Made by a program: the position numbers and the translations under genes. Positions 1 to 5,529 of a DNA stretch of 6,616 nt are shown piece by piece. Origin of the DNA: CALGLS01 sp047626155 (GTDB lineage: Bacteria; Bacteroidota; Bacteroidia; Chitinophagales; Saprospiraceae); assembly GCA_047626155.1 (NCBI GenBank), contig JBLHRR010000218.1, forward strand, positions 1 to 6,616, written 5' to 3'. The notes beneath the pieces were generated by a model. That model ran no database searches. It was not told the DNA's origin and saw only the letters and a list, made by a program, of their open reading frames with translations. Numbering within the stretch: position 1 is the first letter of the stretch; the number at the start of each line of letters is the position of its first letter.

Positions 1-173
1 AAAAAAGAAAATTTAAAGGATGGAGTTTTTACAAAATTAGACAGCATATTATTTACCAAAAAGTTGATAAAACAATTCTGACGGACTTGATATATTAGTA
101 CCTTTTGCAAGAAAAAATTATCTAAAACATTCAATATCAATCTTTTATGAAAAATTGACAGACGCCAACTTAA
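1..173. other. Degenerate AT-rich sequence upstream of the ISL3 remnant
   Basis: No intact gene is visible. The stretch is very AT-rich with stops in all forward frames, apart from a start-less open stretch at 71-202 that resembles nothing I recognise. By position it would be the more decayed middle part of the same ISL3 transposase, but this cannot be shown from the residues. Confidence 0.35.
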
Positions 174-416
174 CAGAAAGCAGGAGATTTAAAAACATGG
201 ATTAAAGATGCTATTGTCAGTGGTACAGAAGTATTGAAATCATTTGCACAAAATTTGAATCGAGATTTTGACACTGTTTATAATGCTTGCTCACTTGAAT
301 GGAGCAATGGACAAGTGGAAGGACAGGTCAATCGGCTGAAAAATATAAAACGGCAAATGTATGGTCGTGCCAGTTTTGAGCTCCTTAAAAAAGTGGTGCT
401 CGCTGATTCTGGATAG
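174..416 (+). pseudogene. ISL3-family transposase, C-terminal remnant
   Basis: This is the last ~80 codons of a DDE transposase of the ISL3 family. The reading frame is open from 174 (just after a TAA at 171-173) to the TAG at 414-416. The diagnostic segment near the end reads WSNGQVEGQVNRLKNIKRQM, followed by YGRASFELL; the glutamate in this block is the usual third acidic residue of ISL3 transposases. Full family members are about 400 to 550 residues, so most of the protein is missing. No initiator fits: the frame contains only a TTG at 234, well inside the conserved domain. Upstream, 71-205 is open in another frame without recognisable similarity, which suggests frameshifts or decay rather than a clean truncation at the window edge. 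It is not expected to be functional. The family assignment is firm; the exact course of decay is inferred. Confidence 0.85.
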
Positions 417-420
417 TCCC

Positions 421-444
421 TTTCACCAAAAGTGACGAAGAACC
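421..444 (+). repeat. Probable right terminal repeat of the ISL3 element
   Basis: Four bases after the transposase stop comes a segment containing CACCAAAAGTGACGAAGAAC. Its reverse complement starts GGTTCTTCGTCACTTTTGG, which has the look of an ISL3 terminal inverted repeat (a G-rich outer end, then a mixed stretch) and lies at the expected short distance after the gene. The partner left end is outside the window, so the inverted repeat cannot be confirmed. Confidence 0.45.
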
Positions 445-558
445 AATGGCATCGGAATATGCAACTCGACATCAGGAATACACATACCAACCATAAAACC
501 TTGATGGTTATCATGTTCAATGATGATTAAAATCAATGCTTACACTTTTTGTTCTCTG

Positions 559-566
559 TATCTTTG
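559..566 (+). promoter_or_regulatory. Candidate Bacteroidetes -7 box (TATCTTTG) for hflK
   Basis: TATCTTTG matches the TAnnTTTG -7 consensus of the Bacteroidetes primary sigma factor exactly. It lies 51 bases before the hflK ATG, which would leave a leader of about 45 nt. No clear TTTG -33 element is found at the usual ~20-base distance; a TTTG at 548-551 is too close. The leader between 570 and 617 is A-rich with no Shine-Dalgarno sequence, as is common in this phylum. Confidence 0.4.
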
Positions 567-617
567 AATTAAGTTTAGAGAAACAAAAAAATATTTAAAA
601 TCAAATACTTATAACAA

Positions 618-1592
618 ATGAAAAACATTTCCAACTTCCTAAAAAAAATTGAATCGCCTCTTTTGAAAAAAATACTGAAGTACAGAAATATTATCATCGT
701 TGTGTTTTTTTCATTGCTGATTTTCTTTAGTGCATTTTTTCAGATTGAACCGGAAGAAGTAGGTGTTATTACCCGATTTGGTGAATATGTGCGAAAAGTT
801 GAACCGGGGCTAAACATGAAAATGCCTTTTATTGAACAGGTGTATAAAGTACCTGTTGAAAGACAGCAAAAACTGGAGTTTGGTTTCAGAACAGTAAAAG
901 CCGACGTTAATACGCAATATACCCGATCTGGCGCCAAAGACGAGTCTTTGATGCTCACTGGCGATCTTAACCTTGCCGATGTGGAATGGGTGGTACAATA
1001 CCGCATTAATGATCCTTACAATTATTTATTTAAAGTTAGGAATCCTCAAAATACTTTGCGTGATGTTTCAGAAGCTGTACTCCGACAAATTGTTGGCGAT
1101 CGCACCGTGAATGAAGTGCTTACTGTTGGACGTACAGAAATAGCCACTAAGATGGTAGAACTTGCGAACCAAATATGCAAGGAATATTCACTTGGAATTA
1201 AAATCGACCAGATAGTACTGCAAGATGTTAATCCACCCGAACCTGTAAAAGCTGCTTTTAATGCAGTAAACCAGGCACAACAGGAAAGGGAGACTTTGAT
1301 TAACCAGGCAAAATCTGAATACAATAAAGTTATACCCAAGGCAAGCGGACAGGCAGAAGAAACAATACAACAAGCAGAGGGATTTGCTACTGAGCGGGTA
1401 AATAATGCACTCGGCGAAGTTGCCCGTTTTAATGCTATTTATAAAGAATACCTTAAAGCTCCCGAAGTCACTAAAAGGAGAATTTATCTCGAAACAATGG
1501 CATCCGTTTTACCAAAGCTGGGCAGCAAAATTATTATCGATGAACAAGGGAATAATGTATTACCCTTATTACAAATGCAATTAAATAATTAA
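618..1592 (+). CDS. hflK: HflK, SPFH/prohibitin-type subunit of the FtsH modulator complex
   Basis: 324 residues. A short basic N-terminus is followed by a single membrane segment at about residues 24-42, then an SPFH/band 7 domain from about 43 (IEPEEVGVITRFGEYVRKVE, then PGLN) to about 220. A segment rich in Q, A and E at about 215-270 should form the coiled helix of the cage wall. HflK-type signatures include LTGDLNLADVEWVVQYRI (113-130), DVNPPEPVKAAF (203-214) and YLETMASVLP (290-299). In E. coli, HflK and HflC alternate to form a large membrane cage around FtsH hexamers and limit its access to membrane substrates; the same role is inferred here. It lacks the long glycine-rich N-terminal extension of the proteobacterial protein. 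It is the first gene of a same-strand set with hflC and nhaA. The spacing to hflC is unusually long (186 nt) because a palindromic element sits between them. Confidence 0.95.
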   Translation: MKNISNFLKKIESPLLKKILKYRNIIIVVFFSLLIFFSAFFQIEPEEVGVITRFGEYVRKVEPGLNMKMPFIEQVYKVPVERQQKLEFGFRTVKADVNTQYTRSGAKDESLMLTGDLNLADVEWVVQYRINDPYNYLFKVRNPQNTLRDVSEAVLRQIVGDRTVNEVLTVGRTEIATKMVELANQICKEYSLGIKIDQIVLQDVNPPEPVKAAFNAVNQAQQERETLINQAKSEYNKVIPKASGQAEETIQQAEGFATERVNNALGEVARFNAIYKEYLKAPEVTKRRIYLETMASVLPKLGSKIIIDEQGNNVLPLLQMQLNN

Positions 1593-1600
1593 GAGCTTAG

Positions 1601-1758
1601 GGAATTGGTGAAAAATAACCTACCCAATCTGACAGGATAATTTTCCGTTTAGAAAACATAAAAAATAGTGGCGTGATGCAGACCATGCAACGATTTTTTA
1701 AATTCTCTAAACGAAAAATTATCCTGTCATTCAGGGTAGGTTATTCTCTACCAATTCC
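1601..1758. repeat. 158-bp palindromic element (MITE-like long hairpin) between hflK and hflC
   Basis: The outer arms, 1601-1656 and 1703-1758, are inverted copies of each other that match at 47 of 56 positions with no gaps. They include unbroken stretches such as AATAACCTACCC and TGACAGGATAATTTT. The inner part continues the pairing: AAAAAAT at 1660-1666 with ATTTTTT at 1693-1699, then a weaker stem across 1668-1691 with its apex near 1679. The whole element is therefore one near-palindrome. It starts 8 bases after the hflK stop and ends 20 bases before the hflC start, filling the space exactly. It contains no gene. Transcribed as part of an hflKC message it would form a hairpin of more than 60 pairs, a likely RNase III or attenuation site. 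A clear target-site duplication is not visible. Confidence 0.9.
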
Positions 1759-1778
1759 TTTGTCTAAATATTGAAATA

Positions 1779-2723
1779 ATGAAGAAAAATAAAATAATAT
1801 TTTTAATCGTCACCTTGATAATATTGCTGATAGTGGTATATCAAAGTGTATATGTTGTAAAAGAAACAGAACAGGTAGTAATTACTCAATTTGGAAAACC
1901 TGTGGGCGAAGCTAAAACAGAACCGGGACTTAAGTTTAAAACACCCTTTATACAAAAAACCAATTATTTTGAAAAACGCTACATGGAGTGGGACGGGGAT
2001 CCAAACCAAGTGCCAACAAAAGATAAAAAATTCATATTTGTTGATACTTATGCTCGATGGAAAATTACCGATCCATTGCAGTTCTTTATAAGAATGACCA
2101 ATGAAAGGGGTGCACAAACCCGTTTGGATGATATCCTTGATGGTGAAACCAGAGATTACATCGCAGCCCACGACCTGGAAGAAGCTGTACGTTCTCATAA
2201 CAGGGTTCCAGCTTCCTCTGGCGCAACTGGTGAAATGATTTCAGATTCGCTTACCACCATATCTGTTGGACGTCAGGAATTACAGCGTATGATTCTTAAA
2301 TCTGCCAACGAGAAAGCACAAGATCTTGGTATTGTTATACTCGACTTTCGGTTTAAACGGATTAATTACGTTCAGGAAGTAAGTGAGCAGGTTTACGAAC
2401 GGATGAAAAGTGAAAGGTTTCGGATAGCTGATAAATTCCGGTCTGAAGGTCAGGGTGAAGCTTCACGTATTAATGGCGAGAAAGAAAGGGAACTAAAATC
2501 AATCCAATCGGAGGCTTTTAGAAAAGCTGAAGAAATAAAAGGAAAGGCCGATGCCAAAGCCGCAGGAATATATGCTTCAGCATATAACCAGACAGCTGCT
2601 TCACGCGAATTATACGGTTTTTTGAAATCAATGGAAACTTTCGAAACAACATTTGACACAACTACATCTGTTATTTTATCTACTGACAGCGAGCTTTTCA
2701 AATACTTGAAAAGTATGAAGTAA
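1779..2723 (+). CDS. hflC: HflC, SPFH/prohibitin-type partner of HflK
   Basis: 314 residues, the usual length for HflC. An N-terminal membrane anchor lies at about residues 5-24, followed by a band 7 domain (VVKETEQVVITQFGKPVGE at 26-44, then EPGLKFKTPF) to about residue 200. The family hallmark is the charged segment VYERMKSERFRIADKFRSEG (205-224), followed by EASRINGEKERELKSIQSEA, which forms the long helix that packs against HflK. FLKSMETFE (281-289) near the C-terminus is also typical. The protein is expected on the periplasmic face of the inner membrane, in the HflKC-FtsH complex. Translation starts at an ATG preceded by an A-rich leader without Shine-Dalgarno sequence. The end of the gene contains a perfect 8-bp inverted repeat, CTTTTCAA/TTGAAAAG (2694-2713), with no T-tract after it, so I do not call it a terminator. 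The next gene, nhaA, begins 51 nt downstream and is probably co-transcribed. Confidence 0.95.
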   Translation: MKKNKIIFLIVTLIILLIVVYQSVYVVKETEQVVITQFGKPVGEAKTEPGLKFKTPFIQKTNYFEKRYMEWDGDPNQVPTKDKKFIFVDTYARWKITDPLQFFIRMTNERGAQTRLDDILDGETRDYIAAHDLEEAVRSHNRVPASSGATGEMISDSLTTISVGRQELQRMILKSANEKAQDLGIVILDFRFKRINYVQEVSEQVYERMKSERFRIADKFRSEGQGEASRINGEKERELKSIQSEAFRKAEEIKGKADAKAAGIYASAYNQTAASRELYGFLKSMETFETTFDTTTSVILSTDSELFKYLKSMK

Positions 2724-2774
2724 GTGAAAACGATTCAAGGGTTTCTTGTAGGAATAGTGAAGTAATATTCAGAA

Positions 2775-4124
2775 ATGATAAAGAAACAGACGAAAGCAAT
2801 AGTAAAGAGCGTTTTGAGTCCCTTCGAGCGATTTCTAAGAAGACAATCATCGAGTGGAATATTATTACTGATAGCAGCAATCACCGCCATGCTATGGAGC
2901 AATTCATCCTATGCAGATGTGTATTTCGATATTTGGAATAAAGAGTTTACCATCGGGATTGGAGCATTTCAAGTATCCGAACCTTTGATACTTTGGGTGA
3001 ATGATGGACTCATGGCTTTATTCTTTTTTGTGGTCGGCTTGGAAATCAAACGCGAAGTAATGGCAGGGGAATTATCAACGGTAAAGGATATGGTGATGCC
3101 TTTGACTGCTGCCATTGGGGGAATGGCTGTACCCGCCATCATCTTTGTATTAGTAGAAGGAAATACGGAAATGGCTAAAGGTTGGGGCATCCCCATGGCC
3201 ACCGATATCGCCTTTAGTTTGGGGATACTAAGTCTTCTGGGACCCAAAGTACCAATAGGGCTAAAGGTATTTCTTACTGCCCTCGCCATCGTAGATGATA
3301 TCGGAGCAATACTGATTATTGCATTTTTTTATAGCAGCGATATTCAATGGGTGTATCTTCAAGCAGCAGCTGGTTTGTTTCCACTGTTACTTATCTTTAA
3401 TTATTTTAACCTACGCATTGTTTCGCTTTATGTCATCGTTGGCTTGTTTGTATGGTTTTGCTTTCTGAAATCTGGCGTACATCCTACCGTAGCAGGTGTA
3501 CTCGTGGCTTTAACAATTCCAGCGAGAAGAAAAATAAAAATGCTGGATTTTATGGAGGAAACTAAATCGAGTTTAACAAAATTCGAAAATGCTATATGCC
3601 CAGATTCAAAAATTTTACTGGGAAAAGAACAGATATCAGCAGTTGACGGCATTTCGGAAAGTGTAAAGAAAGTACAATCGCCTGTTCAGCGTTTAGAAAA
3701 TTCATTAAGTAATTTTACTGCCAATCTGGTGATGCCCATATTTGCACTTGCCAATGCATCTATAGTCATTGTGGGAAATGAATTTGACTTGTTGGACAGG
3801 GTGACTTTGGGTACAGGATTAGGCTTACTAATAGGAAAGGTATTAGGGGTTAGTTTATTTTCCTGGCTCAGTGTTCGTTTGGGCTGGGGCCAATTACCTG
3901 CTGGCGTTAGTTGGACACAAATAATAGGGGTAGGTTTTTTGGCAGGAATAGGATTTACGATGTCTTTGTTTATCACCAATTTAGCTTATATGGATGCCGA
4001 AGTGGTTAACGCCTCAAAAATCGGAATAGTGATTGGCTCCATAGTAGCGGGAACGATAGGTTTCGTAATCCTAAAAATTAATCTTATGAAAACAGGAAAA
4101 ACTGAAAAAGCTAAAATAATATGA
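2775..4124 (+). CDS. nhaA: NhaA-type Na+/H+ antiporter
   Basis: 449 residues with about twelve hydrophobic segments. It exchanges cytoplasmic Na+ (or Li+) for external protons across the inner membrane, for sodium tolerance and pH homeostasis. The NhaA signatures are all visible: NDGLMALFFFVVGLEIKRE (76-94), the unwound-helix motif MATDIAF with Asp144 (E. coli Asp133), the ion-binding pair Asp174-Asp175 in ALAIVDDIGA (E. coli Asp163-Asp164), SGVHPT with His236 (E. coli His225), and Lys355 in LIGKVLGVSLF (E. coli Lys300). A hydrophilic loop at about 250-312 is longer than in the 388-residue E. coli protein and accounts for most of the extra length. The antiporter is therefore probably active. 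Its ATG has no clear Shine-Dalgarno sequence. The stop overlaps a possible start (ATGA at 4121-4124) of a 23-codon reading frame that ends in the first downstream palindrome; I do not regard that as a gene. The pairing with hflKC may reflect a shared stress role, which is inference. Confidence 0.97.
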   Translation: MIKKQTKAIVKSVLSPFERFLRRQSSSGILLLIAAITAMLWSNSSYADVYFDIWNKEFTIGIGAFQVSEPLILWVNDGLMALFFFVVGLEIKREVMAGELSTVKDMVMPLTAAIGGMAVPAIIFVLVEGNTEMAKGWGIPMATDIAFSLGILSLLGPKVPIGLKVFLTALAIVDDIGAILIIAFFYSSDIQWVYLQAAAGLFPLLLIFNYFNLRIVSLYVIVGLFVWFCFLKSGVHPTVAGVLVALTIPARRKIKMLDFMEETKSSLTKFENAICPDSKILLGKEQISAVDGISESVKKVQSPVQRLENSLSNFTANLVMPIFALANASIVIVGNEFDLLDRVTLGTGLGLLIGKVLGVSLFSWLSVRLGWGQLPAGVSWTQIIGVGFLAGIGFTMSLFITNLAYMDAEVVNASKIGIVIGSIVAGTIGFVILKINLMKTGKTEKAKII

Positions 4125-4186
4125 CGTTATACCAATCTACCTATTGGCACTTGGAGTTCAGTTTCTTCATTTTACAGAGGAATACA

Positions 4187-4353
4187 TATTAGACTTTATG
4201 AATGAGATTGAGCGAAATTTAAACGTCGCTATTTTATTCTTATTTGAGGCGAAAAGCACAGGCGATGTTACTTATTGACACGCATTTTCAACGAAAAATA
4301 AGGATAAAAGAGCAAGTTTAAAGCCACTCAAATCTTATTCATAAAGTCTAATA
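4187..4353. repeat. Palindromic element A (MITE/REPIN-like), shared ends with element B
   Basis: The left end TATTAGACTTTATGAATGAG plus ATT (4187-4209) is the inverted copy of 4331-4353, with 22 of 23 positions matching. Pairing continues inward with small gaps: TTTAAAC...TTTTATTCTTATTT on the left side matches the reverse complement of the AAATAAGGATAAAAGAGCAAGTTTAAA region on the right, and the apex lies near 4271. A further GGAAT (4179-4183) and ATTCC (4356-4360) just outside may extend the arms. The element carries no open reading frame. The same end sequence occurs in element B about 90 bases downstream. Confidence 0.85.
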
Positions 4354-4431
4354 GGATTCCGTGTGAAATTTCTAGTCAGTTATCGGTTTTATGGCAGCAT
4401 TTCAATTTGGCTTTTTTGAAGATACGGGATA

Positions 4432-4557
4432 AATAATAATAAGTTTAATAGACTTTATGAATGAGTAGCTTTTTTAGAATTGCAAATAATTGATAATCAA
4501 TAGTTTGCGAATTATCCAGAGTCGCCATTCATAAAGTCTAATAAACTTTTTTTTATT
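4432..4557. repeat. Palindromic element B, same end sequence as element A
   Basis: Arms 4441-4463 and 4526-4548 are inverted copies that match at 22 of 23 positions and contain the core TAGACTTTATGAATG of element A. The arms extend outward through an A-rich/T8 pair (4432-4443 with 4546-4557). Inside, GCAAA...TTGAT (4482-4494) pairs with ATCAA...TTTGC (4496-4508) at the apex. The middle differs from element A. For rightward transcription the hairpin ends in a T8 run at 4547-4554, so it could also act as a weak terminator for the nhaA transcript. Confidence 0.85.
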
Positions 4558-4585
4558 GATTTATCGAAATAATTTTAAAAAAAAA

Positions 4586-4923
4586 ATGAACACGATTAAA
4601 AAAAAGCAAGAAAGCGTAACAAAATATTATGACAAAATTTCGGGCATCTAGGATTTTATCTCGAATTGGTATTATATAAATGCAAGAAAATATGCCATTG
4701 AGAAACTTGAATTAAAAAAAGGACACATTGTCTTGAATGTGCCGTGTGGAACGGGAGTGAATTTTAAATATTTTCAAAGCTCTTTGGAAAATTCAGGACT
4801 AATTATCGGAATTGACCTATCCAGCGGAATGCTAGACCAAGCCAAACGGAAAACTAAAAAAAACGGATGGACAAATATTGATTTGGAATTGGTCATTGAA
4901 AGCCAAAAGGGAGAATTTGCCCA
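4586..4923 (+). pseudogene. Class I SAM-dependent methyltransferase, 5' part, broken
   Basis: From ATG 4586 the frame reads MNTIKKKQESVTKYYDKISG I, then TAG at codon 22 (4649-4651), then DFISNWYYINARKYAIEKLE. The YYDKISGI-x-DF pattern is the usual N-terminus of this family, with tyrosine where the stop is (TAT or TAC to TAG). Motif I of the Rossmann fold is clear (VLNVPCGTGVNF, about residues 51-62), as is the acidic residue ending strand 2 (IIGIDLSSGMLDQAKRK). The protein should be 200 to 250 residues, but it is cut after about 112 codons by the group II intron at 4923/4924, in phase 2 of the codon. The rest lies beyond the window, if it survives. The substrate cannot be inferred. The A-rich run before the ATG is a typical Bacteroidetes leader. 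The last few codons (after WTNIDLELV) no longer look clearly like the family, so exact gene integrity up to the intron is uncertain. Confidence 0.75.
4911..4923 (+). other. Intron-binding sites IBS2 (4911-4916) and IBS1 (4918-4923) in the 5' exon
   Basis: The last 13 exon bases read GAGAAT-T-TGCCCA. TGCCCA (IBS1) pairs with TGGGCG at 5239-5244 in the intron (five Watson-Crick pairs plus one G-U). GAGAAT (IBS2) pairs with ATTCTC at 5174-5179 (six Watson-Crick pairs). The spacing (-1 to -6 and -8 to -13) is the canonical one for group II introns of the IIA/IIB type. Confidence 0.75.
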
Positions 4924-5173
4924 GTGCGACGGAAAGTCGCCTCACTATATTGTCAACCGTTAAAAAATTAAAAAGGCGAGTTGACCATTTGTACTACTAA
5001 ATGTTTCCTACTCCGACATGCATAGTTGGCAACGACGATGTGTGAAGCTCGGAAGATAAATGTAATCTTAGGTGAACCCGCGAGGAATTAGCCATGCAGT
5101 GAAGTGCCATCATTGCGGATGCTTGGAACAGATAATAAGGTAAACGAAAGTGAAGTTCTATTTAAAGACCGTC

Positions 5174-5179
5174 ATTCTC
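5174..5179 (+). other. EBS2 of the group II intron
   Basis: ATTCTC is the perfect complement of the exon hexamer GAGAAT (4911-4916). It sits just 5' of a stem formed by TTAAGCC and GGCTTAA (5181-5187 with 5201-5207), in a plausible domain I position about 60 bases before EBS1. Confidence 0.6.
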
Positions 5180-5229
5180 ATTAAGCCAAAGGTGCTGAAA
5201 GGCTTAACCCAAAAGGGACAAGGTAGGGA

Positions 5230-5252
5230 TAGTGCATTTGGGCGTGGCACTA
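5230..5252 (+). other. EBS1 stem-loop of the group II intron
   Basis: TAGTGC (5230-5235) pairs with GCACTA (5247-5252), closing an 11-base loop, ATTTGGGCGTG. A terminal loop of this size at about 315 bases into the intron is how EBS1 is usually displayed. TGGGCG within the loop pairs with the six exon bases next to the splice site. Confidence 0.75.
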
Positions 5253-5529
5253 CGTAGTCCATTAATACCTTCGGTCGAGAGGAACTGCCTAAGTTATCAC
5301 AATATGTATAGGAGGCGAAAACCGTTAAGCCTGTATTGTCCCATAGATAATATGGTAGGGCAATCGCAAGATTAACCAACGTCAATGCAGGTAAAGGATG
5401 ACGGAGAAAGCAAATGCTCAGTTGTAACGATTGAGATAGGAGCTACTGCTCTAAGCCGAAAGGCTGCCCACTTCCGTCAGGTGTGTTCCTACGAAGAATT
5501 TATAAGAAGATTTTAATTCGGCAAAGCAA

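Larger units (their letters stand above)
417..617. other. Spacer between ISL3 remnant and hflK
   Basis: The stretch holds the probable IS end (421-444), a weak hairpin AACCAT/ATGGTT (489-509) and the candidate -7 box at 559-566. There is no gene on the forward strand. An 80-codon reverse-strand reading frame spans the transposase and this region but shows no family features and is a shadow. Confidence 0.6.
4125..4585. other. Gene-free spacer carrying two palindromic elements
   Basis: No convincing coding sequence is present on either strand. The two palindromes listed separately take up about 290 of the 461 bases. The unique sequence between them (4361-4431) has a short open stretch with no start and no recognisable product. 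The final part before 4586 is AT-rich leader sequence. Confidence 0.7.

Noticed and set aside
278..520. 80-codon reverse-strand reading frame over the ISL3 remnant
   Set aside because: It is antisense to the clearly recognisable transposase C-terminus and shows no family features of its own.
1755..1762. TTCCTTTG at the end of the hflK-hflC palindrome as a -7 promoter box for hflC
   Set aside because: It has one mismatch to TAnnTTTG and no -33 element at the right distance; a chance match in AT-rich DNA is likely.
2694..2713. Perfect 8-bp inverted repeat at the end of hflC as a terminator
   Set aside because: It lies inside coding sequence and has no T-tract after it, so it is not a credible intrinsic terminator.
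4121..4192. A 23-codon reading frame starting at the ATGA that overlaps the nhaA stop, ending in palindrome A
   Set aside because: It is short, has no recognisable features, and its stop lies inside a repeat. It could be the start of a gene cut by the element, but 4356-4436 beyond the element gives only a weak, unrecognised continuation.
4187..4557. CRISPR-like array because a motif recurs four times
   Set aside because: The four copies alternate in orientation as inverted pairs with unequal spacing, which is unlike the direct, evenly spaced repeats of a CRISPR array.
5357..5363. GGGCAA at 5358-5363 as an alternative EBS1
   Set aside because: It would pair with TTGCCC one base away from the splice site rather than next to it, and it does not sit in a closed 11-base loop as 5236-5246 does.
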